A stretch of 64,000 bases of DNA from JAAEUB01 sp964550345 (GTDB taxonomy: Bacteria; Pseudomonadota; Alphaproteobacteria; Rhodobacterales; Rhodobacteraceae): assembly GCA_964550345.1 (NCBI GenBank), contig CAZJYZ010000012.1, positions 13,359 through 77,358 on the forward strand, in the 5' to 3' direction. Both the position numbers and the translations under genes were made by a program. Position 1 is the stretch's first letter; each line of letters opens with the position of its first letter. This document shows, in pieces, positions 7,940 through 17,800 of this stretch. The notes under the pieces are model-generated. The model was not told the DNA's origin. It searched no databases and saw nothing but the letters and a program-made list of their open reading frames with translations.

Positions 7940-8578
7940 ATGCGTAAGGCGCTGACAACTTTTTTAGCCGGAATGGTGATTGCCGGTAGTGTAACGACGG
8001 CCATGGCGGCGCCGATTACAGTGAAACAGGCGAAAAAGCTGCTGTTCAAAGGCTCCAAGTTTGTCGTTCAGTATATCGAAGGCGCCGAGCTGGACACTTT
8101 TACCCGCGTTCAGGTTGAAAGCCTTGTTGACGCTCTGCAGGATCCAAAAGTCGCCAGACAATGGCAGGGGCTCGGGTTCAGTATTGATTATTACGGCGCC
8201 ATAGCCGTCATACCTGACAGGCCAATCAGTGATAAAACCATGGGTTTTTCCAATAATCTGCACAGCCCTGAAGCAGCACAGGCAACAGCAATTGCTGCCT
8301 GCAACGCCTTGCCGGGCCCTGAATGTGTTGCAGTGGCGGTGGTTTTACCAAAACGCTATAAGCCGCGTGACTTTAGTCTGAGCCAGGCCGCAACCAACGG
8401 GTTTCGCGACAATTGGGGCAACCCGCGCGATCCGCAATATCTGGCATATTCTCCGTCAACCGGCGCATGGGTGATTGCCAAAGGTGCCGGGGCGGATGAT
8501 GTGGCGGTAGAGCGGTGCAATGAACAGGCCTCGACTGCCGGTTCTCAAGATTGTTTGATAGGTATTGCCGACGAATAG
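7940..8578 (+). CDS. Secreted DUF4189-like protein
   Basis: A 212-residue exported protein with a signal peptide (GMVIAGSVTTAMA, cleavage near residue 22). Residues 70-135 follow the DUF4189 pattern: YGAIAVIP, a run of small residues, then AIAACNALPGPECVAVAVV with two Cys likely disulfide-bonded. A second degenerate copy follows at the C-terminus (YLAYSPSTGAWVIAKG to VERCNEQASTAGSQDCLIGI). The function of the family is unknown. GGGAGA precedes the ATG at 7940; the open frame upstream lies over the M20 gene promoter and is rejected. It lies just upstream of the hemA promoter. Confidence 0.75.
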   Translation: MRKALTTFLAGMVIAGSVTTAMAAPITVKQAKKLLFKGSKFVVQYIEGAELDTFTRVQVESLVDALQDPKVARQWQGLGFSIDYYGAIAVIPDRPISDKTMGFSNNLHSPEAAQATAIAACNALPGPECVAVAVVLPKRYKPRDFSLSQAATNGFRDNWGNPRDPQYLAYSPSTGAWVIAKGAGADDVAVERCNEQASTAGSQDCLIGIADE

Positions 8579-8597
8579 AACACAAAGCAAAAAAGAC

Positions 8598-8611
8598 TTG
8601 ATCTTTATCAA
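8598..8611 (+). promoter_or_regulatory. FNR/FnrL-type box upstream of hemA
   Basis: TTGATCTTTATCAA matches the FNR consensus TTGAT-N4-ATCAA at all ten positions. It is 157 bases before the likely hemA start. FnrL control of hemA is known in Rhodobacter, so oxygen-responsive control is a reasonable inference here. Confidence 0.8.
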
Positions 8612-8639
8612 AGCACAGGCCGTGGCAAACTGTATCAAC

Positions 8640-8737
8640 GCATGTGTATATACGTTTTGATACTTTTTCAGTATAAAGCCTGAAAATATTAACATATGTG
8701 TATATGTTTTGAAACTTTTTCGGTATATAACCGGGAA
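8640..8737 (+). repeat. Tandem ~45-bp direct repeat in the hemA promoter region
   Basis: Two imperfect copies, 8640-8684 and 8694-8737, share ATGTGTATAT, GTTTTGA, ACTTTTTC, GTATA and a closing G/C block with GAA. Copy 1 has two extra bases. Copy 1 contains ATACT-TTTTC-AGTAT, an inverted repeat; copy 2 has a damaged version (AAACT-TTTTC-GGTAT). They may be duplicated operators or promoters; the binding factor is unknown. Confidence 0.75.
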
Positions 8738-8768
8738 GGCGACGGGAAATCAGACCGGGGGAAACGGG

Positions 8769-9991
8769 TTGGACTATTCTGCTAAACTGGATACTGCGCT
8801 TGAGGCCTTGCATGACGAAGGGCGTTATCGCACGTTCATTGATATTGAACGCAAGCGTGGGCAATTCCCGCATGCGACCTGGCACAAACCCGATGGCACT
8901 GAAAAGCCGGTCACCGTCTGGTGCGGCAATGATTACCTGGGCATGGGGCAGCACCCGGCGGTTTTGAACGCGATGCACGATGCGCTTGAGGCCACTGGCG
9001 CAGGCTCTGGCGGCACCCGCAACATTTCCGGCACAACCGTGTATCACAAAGAGCTTGAGGCAGAGCTGGCGGATTTGCACCGCAAAGAGGCGGCCCTGAT
9101 CTTTACCTCGGCTTATATTGCCAATGATGCACCCTCAGCACGCTTCCCAAACTGTTTCCCGGCCTGATTATTTATTCTGATGCGCTTAACCATGCTTCGA
9201 TGATCGAAGGGGTGCGCCGCAATGGCGGTGCCAAGCGCATTTTCCGTCACAACGATGTTGAGCATCTGCGCGAACTGCTTGAGGCGGACGACCCGGACGC
9301 GCCCAAGCTGATTGCCTTTGAGAGCATTTACAGCATGGACGGCGACTTTGGTCCAATCGAAGCCATTTGCGATCTGGCGGATGAATTTGGCGCCCTGACC
9401 TATATCGACGAAGTGCACGCGGTTGGCATGTACGGCCCGCGCGGAGCCGGTGTGGCGGAACGTGACGGCCTTATGGGGCGGCTGGATATCATCAATGGCA
9501 CTTTGGCTAAGGCTTATGGTGTGATGGGCGGCTACATCGCCTCGAGTGAAAAAATGTGTGACGCCATAAGGTCTTATGCGCCGGGCTTCATCTTTACGAC
9601 CTCTCTGCCACCAGCGGTTGCTGCAGGGGCAGCAGCCTCTGTGCGTCATCTGAAAACCGACCAGGAGCGGCGCGATTCTCAGCAGACACAGGCTAAGATC
9701 TTAAAGACACGGCTCAAGGCGCTTGGCCTTCCGATCATTGATCATGGAAGCCATATTGTGCCCGTCATGGTCGGCAATCCGGTCCATACCAAGGACCTGT
9801 CCGATATGCTGCTCGATCAGTTCGGAATTTACGTGCAGCCGATCAATTTCCCGACCGTACCAAGGGGCACCGAGCGTCTGCGCTTTACCCCGTCACCGGT
9901 GCACCAGTCGGGCGAGATGGACACCCTTGTACGCGCGCTGGATGACCTTTGGTCGCAATGTGCGCTGAATCGCGCCGAGCTTTCTGCCTGA
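8769..9991 (+). pseudogene. hemA: 5-aminolevulinate synthase, interrupted by a one-base frameshift
   Basis: ALAS condenses glycine and succinyl-CoA (C4 pathway) with PLP to make 5-aminolevulinate, the first committed step to haem. The sequence is otherwise complete, about 407 residues: N-terminus LDYSAKLDTALEALHDEGRY from a TTG start with GGGGGAAA just upstream, WCGNDYLGMGQHP, GSGGTRNISGT, then after the shift IIYSDALNHASMIEG, YIDEVHAVGMYGPRGAG, the PLP lysine in NGTLAKAYGV, and SLPPAVAAGAAASVRHL. The first frame (8769-9167) stays homologous to IANDA near 9130 and then ends at TGA 9165; the expected TLSTLPKLFPGL continues in the +2 frame to 9991. One base is missing near 9130-9132. Either a sequencing error in a draft assembly or a true inactivation backed by a second synthase elsewhere. 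Confidence 0.88.
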
Positions 9992-10110
9992 TAATACGCG
10001 GCGGGTGTTAAAAACCTCGTTTCATGCTAAAAGGTCTACAGGTATCCGTTCAAACGGCGAATCGCCTATATCTTGGGGAAATGGCGAATGTTCTTGGGGC
10101 GCAATAATAA

Positions 10111-11325
10111 ATGATCGGGCGTTGGCGAACACCCATAGAGGAAGAAAAGTCAGAGCCGCGCAGCTTTGACGATTTTGAGCTGCGTCTTGGTGATCTGATG
10201 CGCGGTGAACGCGCCACCCTCGGCAAGTCCCTTTTAGACGTACAGCGCGAGCTGAAGATCAAAGCCACCTATATCGCTGCAATTGAAAATGCAGACACCA
10301 CGGCCTTTGAGACACCGGGTTTCATTGCTGGCTATGTGCGCGCCTACGCGCGTTATTTGGGGATGGACCCGGAATGGGCCTATAAAAGCTTTTGCAATGA
10401 GGCCGGGTTTACCGTGGCCCATGGGTTGTCCTCTGACGCATCAACCGCCAAATCAGCGCGCCGGGAATATTCCGGTGATCCGCTGGCGAACCCCAAAGCC
10501 AGTTTTGTACCACAGGGCGAAAGCATCTTTGCGGGGATTGAACCGGGTGCGGTAGGCTCTGTTGCGGCTTTGCTGGCGCTGATCGGCGTGATTGGTTTTG
10601 GCGGCTATTCGGTTCTGCGTGAAATTCAGCAGGTCGATTTTGCGCCGGTTGAGCAGAGTGCCGGAGTATTGTCGGACCTCGAAGATTTCTCGGGTTCAAA
10701 TACGGAGATTGCCGAAGTGACGGGCGGGGCGGGGCTAAACACGCCGCCTTCGGTTGAGGCGATGGACCGTCTTTATCGCCCGCAGGCGCTTGAAGTGCCG
10801 GTGTTGGTGGCTCGTGACGGCCCGATTTCGATCCTTGATCCGAACGAGGTTGGCGTGTTGGCGGCCGAAGGGCCTTCGTCGGTATCACCCATATTCGGAA
10901 CCCCTGAAATGCCCGGTGAACTGGTGACGGAACAGCCGGTTGAAACCGTGGCATCCGCCGTCGAAAGTGGCGGTGTGCAGGTGCTTGGTGCCGATGCGCC
11001 AGAGGTCATGATCTTTGCCGTGCGTCCGTCATGGGTTCGCGTGCAGGCGGCTGATGGGTCGGTGATTTTCGAAAAAATCCTTGAAGCCGGTGAACAATAT
11101 GTTCTGCCCAGCACCGAATTGCCGCCGGTCCTGCGCTCGGGCAATTCCGGGTCTGTGTATTTTGCGGTAAATGGCACGGCCTATGGTCCGGCTGGCGATG
11201 GCCCCTCGGTGGTCAAGGATATCGAATTGTCGCCCGAAGCATTGGCTGAGGTCTTTTTACCCGCTGATCCAAGGCGGGACGCCGATCTTGCAACCTATGT
11301 GGCCGAGCTGCGGCTGGGGCAGTAA
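10111..11325 (+). CDS. rodZ: RodZ-like cytoskeletal helix-turn-helix membrane protein
   Basis: A 404-residue bitopic protein with RodZ architecture. An N-terminal HTH_25 domain occupies about residues 25-95 (LGDLMRGERATLGKSLLDVQ, KATYIAAIENAD, GYVRAYARYLGMD). One transmembrane helix near residues 150-170 (VGSVAALLALIGVIGFGGYS) is followed by a long low-complexity periplasmic region and a C-terminal DUF4115 domain (VRPSWVRVQAADGSVIFEK, GEQYVLP). RodZ links MreB filaments to the cell-wall elongation machinery. ispG follows closely, as in many bacteria. No clear Shine-Dalgarno sequence precedes the ATG at 10111, so the start is less certain than the family. Confidence 0.85.
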   Translation: MIGRWRTPIEEEKSEPRSFDDFELRLGDLMRGERATLGKSLLDVQRELKIKATYIAAIENADTTAFETPGFIAGYVRAYARYLGMDPEWAYKSFCNEAGFTVAHGLSSDASTAKSARREYSGDPLANPKASFVPQGESIFAGIEPGAVGSVAALLALIGVIGFGGYSVLREIQQVDFAPVEQSAGVLSDLEDFSGSNTEIAEVTGGAGLNTPPSVEAMDRLYRPQALEVPVLVARDGPISILDPNEVGVLAAEGPSSVSPIFGTPEMPGELVTEQPVETVASAVESGGVQVLGADAPEVMIFAVRPSWVRVQAADGSVIFEKILEAGEQYVLPSTELPPVLRSGNSGSVYFAVNGTAYGPAGDGPSVVKDIELSPEALAEVFLPADPRRDADLATYVAELRLGQ

Positions 11326-11453
11326 GTGTGCCGCCACGCGGCGGTTTAAGGCCTTCGACGAGGATATTTTCAGCAAGAGGAAAAGGCGAGACTTGTTGCC
11401 CGGTGGCTTCACCGGTATGCAACATTTAATATTTTCCAGAAGGTCCGCGCATC

Positions 11454-12578
11454 ATGTCCCATAATCCGATCCGCCCGTGGCGTGATATTGAGCGGCGTAA
11501 ATCGCGTCAGATCATGGTTGGCAACGTACCGGTCGGAGGGGATGCCCCCATAGCGGTTCAGACCATGACCAACACGGATTCGTCTGATGTGAAGGCTACC
11601 CTTGCACAAGTTCTGGCAGCGGCCGAGGCGGGGGCGGATATCGTGCGTATCTCGGTCCCGGATCAGGCAGCCAGTCGGGCATTGCACGAGATTGTGGCAG
11701 AAAGCCCGGTGCCGATCGTAGCCGATATCCATTTTCATTATCAGCGCGCAATCGAGGCTGCCGAGGCCGGGGCGGCTTGCTTGCGTATCAATCCGGGTAA
11801 TATTGGCAATGCGGTGCGGGTGCGTGAAGTTGTGCAGGCGGCCAAGGACAATGGCTGCTCGATCCGCATTGGTGTCAACGGTGGATCCCTGGAAAAACAC
11901 CTGCTTGAGAAATACGGAGAGCCATGCCCCGATGCCATGGTGGAAAGCGCACTCGATCATATCCGTTTGCTGGAGGACAATGATTTTCAGGAATACAAGA
12001 TCAGCGTCAAAGCCTCGGACGTGTTCCTGTCAGCTGCCGCCTATCAGGGTCTGGCCGAGGTAACAGATGCGCCTATTCACCTTGGCATTACCGAGGCGGG
12101 CGGCTTTGTTTCCGGCACGATCAAAAGCGCCATCGGCCTGGGTAATCTGCTGTGGGCAGGTATTGGCGATACCATCCGCGTCAGCCTGTCAGCGGACCCG
12201 GTTGAGGAAGTGCGCGTTGGTTTTGAAATCCTGAAATCCCTTGGCCTGCGCCACAGGGGTATTAATATTATTTCCTGTCCCAGCTGCGCGCGGCAGGGTT
12301 TTGACGTCATTGCCACGGTGGCCGAGCTGGAAATCCGGCTGGCGCATATCCATACGTCGCTGAGCCTGTCGATCATCGGTTGTGTCGTCAACGGACCCGG
12401 CGAGGCCCTGATGACCGATATCGGCTTTACCGGCGGTGGTGCGGGTTCGGGTATGGTTTATGTTGCTGGCAAGCAGGACCACAAGCTGGGTAATCAGGAG
12501 ATGATCGAGCATATCGTCGGGCTGGTTGAAAAGCGGGTTGCCGTTATCGAGGCCGAGGCTGAGGCAGACGACGCGTAG
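11454..12578 (+). CDS. ispG: 4-hydroxy-3-methylbut-2-en-1-yl diphosphate synthase
   Basis: A 374-residue IspG (GcpE). It converts 2-C-methyl-erythritol 2,4-cyclodiphosphate to HMBPP in the MEP isoprenoid pathway using a [4Fe-4S] cluster. Family motifs: VPVGGDAPIAVQTMTNTDS near the N-terminus, VADIHFHYQRAI, LRINPGNIG, GVNGGSLEKHLL, and the cluster cysteines in ISCPSCARQGFDV and IIGCVVNGPGEA. Length fits the short bacterial form. AGAAGG lies upstream of the ATG. It follows rodZ by 128 bases and probably shares its transcript; a bidirectional terminator ends it. Confidence 0.96.
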   Translation: MSHNPIRPWRDIERRKSRQIMVGNVPVGGDAPIAVQTMTNTDSSDVKATLAQVLAAAEAGADIVRISVPDQAASRALHEIVAESPVPIVADIHFHYQRAIEAAEAGAACLRINPGNIGNAVRVREVVQAAKDNGCSIRIGVNGGSLEKHLLEKYGEPCPDAMVESALDHIRLLEDNDFQEYKISVKASDVFLSAAAYQGLAEVTDAPIHLGITEAGGFVSGTIKSAIGLGNLLWAGIGDTIRVSLSADPVEEVRVGFEILKSLGLRHRGINIISCPSCARQGFDVIATVAELEIRLAHIHTSLSLSIIGCVVNGPGEALMTDIGFTGGGAGSGMVYVAGKQDHKLGNQEMIEHIVGLVEKRVAVIEAEAEADDA

Positions 12579-12600
12579 ACACCTGATGGGATGCACCCAT

Positions 12601-12640
12601 AAAAAAAGGCCGTCTGCATCATGCAAACGGCCTTTGGTTT
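12601..12640. terminator. Bidirectional terminator between ispG and the bactofilin gene
   Basis: AAAGGCCGT (12605-12613) pairs with ACGGCCTTT (12627-12635); the loop contains a further TGCAT/ATGCA palindrome. The seven A before it form a T tract on the minus strand and GGTTT follows on the plus strand. It separates convergent genes. Confidence 0.88.
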
Positions 12641-12656
12641 GTTATCTAACTATGCG

Positions 12657-13154
12657 TCAGGCTTTAGGGGCAGGGGGTTTGCCAGCTTTTCCGCCGGCGT
12701 TCAGAGGGTCTTCCTGCCGCTGAACGGTGCCTTCAAAATGTGCGCCGCTTTCGATGGCAATGGTCTTGTGAATGATATCACCTTCAACCCGTGCCGATGC
12801 TGTCAGGCGAACTTTCAACCCGCGCACACGGCCAATTACCCGGCCATTTACGACAACGTCGTCAGCGGTGATTTCACCCTTGACGGTAGCGCCTTCGCCA
12901 ACGGTCATGGTGTGCGCGCGCACGTCGCCTTCGACAGTGCCTTCTACCAGAATGTCGCCTGTGGACTTCAGGTTACCCTTGATGACCAGATCGGCAGAAA
13001 GGGTTGAGGTTGGCGGTTTGGGCTTGTTGCTTGGCTGAGACTGAGCGGGGGGAGGCGGCGTTGCGCCTGCTTTAGGAGGTGTGGGCATAGTTTTTGCTTC
13101 GCTTTCACCGGCTTGTTTTGGTCTGGGTTCGTTAATTCTGCTTTTAGAAAACAT
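12657..13154 (-). CDS. Bactofilin (polymer-forming cytoskeletal protein)
   Basis: A 165-residue bactofilin. A Pro/Lys-rich N-terminal tail (about residues 1-50) precedes the beta-helical DUF583 domain, visible as repeated short strands with Gly turns: DLVIKGNLKSTGDILVEGTV, GDVRAHTMTVGEGATVKGEI, VVNGRVIGRV, ARVEGDIIHKTIAIESGAHF. A short Pro/Gly/Ala tail follows. Bactofilins polymerise without nucleotide into filaments that position wall enzymes. The start codon lies inside the end of the upstream LytM gene (11-bp overlap), so the pair is translationally coupled. This bactofilin-M23 pairing recurs in bacteria and is linked to cell shape. Confidence 0.93.
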   Translation of the reverse strand: MFSKSRINEPRPKQAGESEAKTMPTPPKAGATPPPPAQSQPSNKPKPPTSTLSADLVIKGNLKSTGDILVEGTVEGDVRAHTMTVGEGATVKGEITADDVVVNGRVIGRVRGLKVRLTASARVEGDIIHKTIAIESGAHFEGTVQRQEDPLNAGGKAGKPPAPKA

Positions 13155-14442
13155 TGTTTGCTGCCTTGATATATGTCATCGGGTTTGTTGCCTTGCCCCC
13201 TACACGTATTTCGTAGTGAAGATGAGAGCCGGTAGAGTTTCCAGAGTTCCCCATATCACCTATTCTGTCGCCGCGCGAGACCCTTTGCCCTTTTTGCACC
13301 TTAAAGGCGGAGAGATGCGCATAGCGGGTTTCAATTCCAAATTCATGCTGGATTGTGATCATGCGTCCGTAGCCGCTGGTCCAGGCAGCGCGGGTGACAA
13401 CACCGTCTGCAGTGGCGTAGATTGGGGTTCCAACCGGGGCAGCAAAATCGGCGCCTTTGTGCATTCTTCCCCACCGCATGCCATATCCGGACGTGAAGCG
13501 GTAAGCGTCCTGTACCGGATTGCCAAAGGGTATTTTTTGCGCGGCGATACGGTAAAGGTTTACCCGGTCAAGCTGGTCGAGGATCGTATTGGCGCGAATG
13601 GCGTCCGGATCAAGCTCACCGTTCATAGTTGAGACGACCAAAGGCGTCATGGCGCCGCCCTGACCGGAATAGCCAAGCCGGACCTGATCCAGAATTTGCT
13701 CGGTTGACATGCCCGAGGCGCGGAACATCTTGTCGAGCGGGTCAAGCGAGATTGAAACCGCATCTTCCAATTGCTGGAAAATCTGATCATTACGTTCATC
13801 GCGCAGCCGTTGTTCGTAAATCATGTTCTGCGCAAACTCTTCTGATTCCAGCGCACTGGAGGCCATCAGATCGCGCTCGGCCGCCGTTGTCTCAAGGGCT
13901 GCGGTCAGAAAACCCAAAGTGGCATTGGTCTGCGCAGTGGTTTGCGGAGTTGTCGCTGATACGGCCTCGTCACTTTGCGCAGCTGCCAGCATGTCCTCAA
14001 GAGAGGTACGGGCGGCATCGCGTTCGCTCATGGTGCGGCGCAGGGTCGATTGAATGACACCGATGCCGGTCTCCAGCTCTTTACGGCGATCTTCGGAACT
14101 CAGCAGGGCCGATTGCATCAAGCTGACCTGTGCCAGGGCAAGGTTGAAACGTTCCTGAGCTGCCAGCGCCTCTTCTGCGCGGGTGTCGCGCTCGGCGGCA
14201 AGCACCTGCAGGCGTTCTTCGTAAAGCATTTGTTCGCGGGCGGCCTGATCGCGAATATTGCCCGAACCGATCGTGCCCATCAGCAGGATGGCTGTGGCAA
14301 CAATAGCCCAGCCTACAAAGGCCACTGAGCCGGTCCATGCCAGCATTTGCCCTGACGAAGACAGGCGCAAAAAGCGCGTGCCATCTTCCGAGCGCAAAAA
14401 TATCCGCTGCTCGGGAAAAGCCCGATTCAAAGCGTGATTCAT
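13144..14442 (-). CDS. M23-family (LytM) peptidoglycan endopeptidase with coiled coil
   Basis: About 432 residues from the ATG at 14442. One membrane helix near residues 35-55 (AFVGWAIVATAILLMGTIGSG), then an Ala/Glu/Arg-rich coiled coil (from EQMLYEERLQVLAAERDTRA), then a C-terminal LytM domain with the zinc motif HKGADF (His, Asp) near residue 325 and HLHYE near residue 406. It probably cleaves peptide cross-links in the periplasm, guided by the bactofilin whose gene overlaps its 3' end. The open frame continues upstream to 14796, but those residues look non-coding. The start site is moderately certain because only a weak GAAAAG precedes it. Confidence 0.88.
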   Translation of the reverse strand: MNHALNRAFPEQRIFLRSEDGTRFLRLSSSGQMLAWTGSVAFVGWAIVATAILLMGTIGSGNIRDQAAREQMLYEERLQVLAAERDTRAEEALAAQERFNLALAQVSLMQSALLSSEDRRKELETGIGVIQSTLRRTMSERDAARTSLEDMLAAAQSDEAVSATTPQTTAQTNATLGFLTAALETTAAERDLMASSALESEEFAQNMIYEQRLRDERNDQIFQQLEDAVSISLDPLDKMFRASGMSTEQILDQVRLGYSGQGGAMTPLVVSTMNGELDPDAIRANTILDQLDRVNLYRIAAQKIPFGNPVQDAYRFTSGYGMRWGRMHKGADFAAPVGTPIYATADGVVTRAAWTSGYGRMITIQHEFGIETRYAHLSAFKVQKGQRVSRGDRIGDMGNSGNSTGSHLHYEIRVGGKATNPMTYIKAANNVF

Positions 14443-14864
14443 CTTTTCAGTCAGCGTCTTCAGCAAACCCACCACCCTAAAAATTGTCCCTGTGCATCCG
14501 TCTTTTTGCGCGAATGCTGCAAAATTCTTACAGGTTGGAAAACGTTGGTGCAACAAAATTTTGGGCGATTCCATTGGTTTGCCAGAGAAGACCGGCAATT
14601 TCCCGCCTGTAGGCGATGTCACCACGATAACTATGCCCGCAGTGGATTTATCTATGTAAGAAAACAAAGCTCCCCCGCAATTTAACCGGTTGTTGAGCTT
14701 GCCGGCAAAAAGGATCACAACCGATTGGACCGGCAAATTGATCTGACGTTTCTTATCTGCGTTAACGGGTAAAGGGGTGTTAGCATACAAGATCATTTGC
14801 AGGCTTTTGTTTTGAAGCGGATGGCGTCAGAATATATGTGCCAAATGAACCAGACGGGGCGTAA
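14443..14864. other. Gene-free region between divergent genes
   Basis: 422 bases between the LytM and AsmA-like starts. The minus-strand frame stays open to 14796, but its predicted residues show no family resemblance and an abrupt change of composition. It should contain two divergent promoters; none could be assigned confidently. Confidence 0.4.
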
Positions 14865-17800
14865 ATGAGCGACCAAAGTGAAGCCCCCGAAAACGCCTCG
14901 GAAAATGTTCCGGAGGCAGATATTGGGGAGGCATCGGTAACAGATGCTTCAGTGCAGGGCGGGGGTGACCCCAATGCCCCCGGCGAAAACCGCATTGGCA
15001 AGCGACGTGCGGGCTTGCGTCGTTTCTTTCGGCTTAGCACCGCGACACTTATCGGGTTTGTCATGGGGCTAGCCGTTATCTGGGTGGTCGGCCTGTCCCT
15101 GAGTGGTCGCAGCGCGCAATTCCCCGACTGGATCGTTGACCGGGTCGAAGCGCGCCTGAACACGCAGCTTCAAAGTGGTTCGGTGACACTCAACCGGATA
15201 GAATTCGGAGTTTCAAACACCTGGTATCCGCGACTTTCACTGGTGGACATGTCTTTGCGCGACCAAAGTGGGCTGGAGATTGCTCAGGTGCATCGGGTTC
15301 AGGGTGCGGCGCGGCCTTTGGCTTTGTTACAGGGGCAATTGGCGCCTTCGCGCCTGTCTCTCACTGGCGCGCAGGTCACCTTACGTCGCCGGGTAAACGG
15401 TGATTTTGACCTGTCATTTGGCAATGCCGGGGGCACCAGCGGTAATCTGGCATCAGTGCTGGACGCAATTGACGGCGTCTTTGCCGACGGCCCCCTGTCC
15501 ATGGCGGAAACTATTGAAGCGGACGAGCTGACCATAACGCTGGAGGACGCCCGCACCGGGCGTGTTTGGCAGGTGACTGACGGGCGGCTGAAGCTCACGC
15601 AAAGCGACACGATTGTTGATATGAGTGTGGCCTTTGACGTCTTCAACCAGACCGAGGAACTGGCCGAGATCGTGTTGGGGTTTCGCACCGACAAGGCCAG
15701 CTCTGAGGCCAGTTTTGGCGCGACTTTTCAGAATGCTGCTGCGGCTGACATTGCTGCGCAGACCCCTTTGCTGACCTTTCTCAAGGTGCTTGACGCACCG
15801 ATATCGGGGGCTTTGCGTTCGTCAATCAATGCGCAAGGGGAAATATCCGAGCTGGCCGGCACGCTGGAACTCGGCCCCGGTGCGTTGTCACCGACACCGG
15901 GCGTGAAACCTGTCAGTTTTGACCTGGCGAAAATATATATCGACTATGATCCCAAGGCCGAACGTATTAATTTTGCAGACTTTACCGTTGTAACAGAGCT
16001 TGGTCAGGCCAGCGGCAGCGGCCATATCTACCTGACCGAGTTTAACGACGGCTGGCCTTCGACGCTGCTGGCGCAGCTCCAACTGGCCGAATCCAGGATC
16101 ACCTCCACCGAACTGTTCGAGGTGCCGGTGGAGATCGAAAGCGGCGCGGCCGATTTCCGGTTGCGTCTTAATCCGTTCACCATCGAACTTGGCCAATTGG
16201 TGCTAAGCCATCAGGGCACCGCGTTTATTGCCAAAGGTGAGGTTGCTGCCGAAAAAGACGGCTGGTCTTTGGCGATTGACGCTGAAGCAGCCGGGATCGA
16301 AGGTGAACAGGTCATGGCGTTGTGGCCACTGACGTTGGCCCCGGACCCACGAAGATGGGTTTCAGAATTTGTAACAACCGGCATGGTCGAGCGACTTAAT
16401 GCCAGCGCACGCCTTGAAGCCGGCGCAGAACCGCGCCTGTCCGTGCAAGCCGGATTTCAGGGCGGAACGGTGGAAGCGGTCGAGCATATGGCGGTTGTGG
16501 AAAACGCCAGCGGTTATATGAGCATCGTTGATCAGAGCTTCATGGTGGTGGCTGAAGGTGGCCATGTAACCGCTCCGGAAGGGGGAAAGATTGAGGTTGC
16601 CGGAACGGTCTTCAGTGTACCGCATATGCCGACCAAACCCAGCCCGGCCCATGTCGACCTGCATATTGCCGGTCCGGCGCAGGCTATTCTGTCCGTGCTG
16701 GATGCCGAACCGTTTGAAATTTTCAAAACCAGCGAATTAGGACCGGATATTGCCAGCGGTGACGCGGTTGCGAGCGCGCAGATCGACCTGGTGGTAAAAC
16801 CAAACCTTTTACCCAAGGATGTGGCTTTCACCGGGCTGGCCGAGGTGCGCAATGTCAGGTCTGATGTTCTGGTGCCGGGGCGGGTTCTTTCCTCGGACTG
16901 GGTTGAGGTTGCCTTTACCAATGAAAAAATCGAAATCACCGGAGAGGCTCGGCTGGGGAATGCGCGTGGCAGCGGCACGTGGTTTGCCGAGATCGGCGAG
17001 ACCGAAATAGACGCCTCCCGGCTTGAGGCCAATATAGCGCTTAATCAGGACTTCCTGCAGGAATTCAACATAGGCTTGCCATCGGATACCCTGAAAGGGC
17101 AGGGCGTTGGCCAGCTGGTTCTTGATTTTGCCAAGGGGGAAGCACCCCGATACGACCTTGTATCTGACCTGAACCGGTTGGGCATCCAGATCTCCGATCT
17201 GGGCTGGTCGAAACCGCGCAACCAAACCGGGCGGTTACATGTGGCGGGGCGTTTGGGGGAACCTGCCTCTGTTGATATTCTTGAATTTGAGGCCCCCGGG
17301 CTTAGCGCCACGGGCCGTGTTTCCGTCCACCGCGATGGCGGATTGGACGAGGCGGTGTTTGAACGTGTTCAGCTGGGCGGCTGGCTGGACGCCCCCGTTA
17401 CTTTCACCGGCCGCGGCCCCGATCAGGAGGCAGCCATCACCATCACAGGCGGTCAGGTCGACATGCGCCGGGCAACCTTCACCGGCGGTTCCGGTGCGGG
17501 CACACAGGAAAAAGATGGCCCGATCCGGCTGGTGCTGGATAAGCTGACCGTGACAGAAGGCATTGAATTAACTACCTTTACCGGTGATCTTAACCGCGCT
17601 GGTGGGCTGAACGGTACTTTTAATGCGCTCGTGAATGGCGGCCCCGCAATACGTGGCGTCTTGGCGCCGCAGGCAAACGGAAGTGCGGTGCGCATAACCT
17701 CTTCGGATGCCGGTGGCGTGCTAAAGGCAGCAGGGGTGTTTTCGACGGCCCGCGGCGGGGAAATGACCCTTGTTCTTGCCCCACTGGCAGGAAAAGGCAC

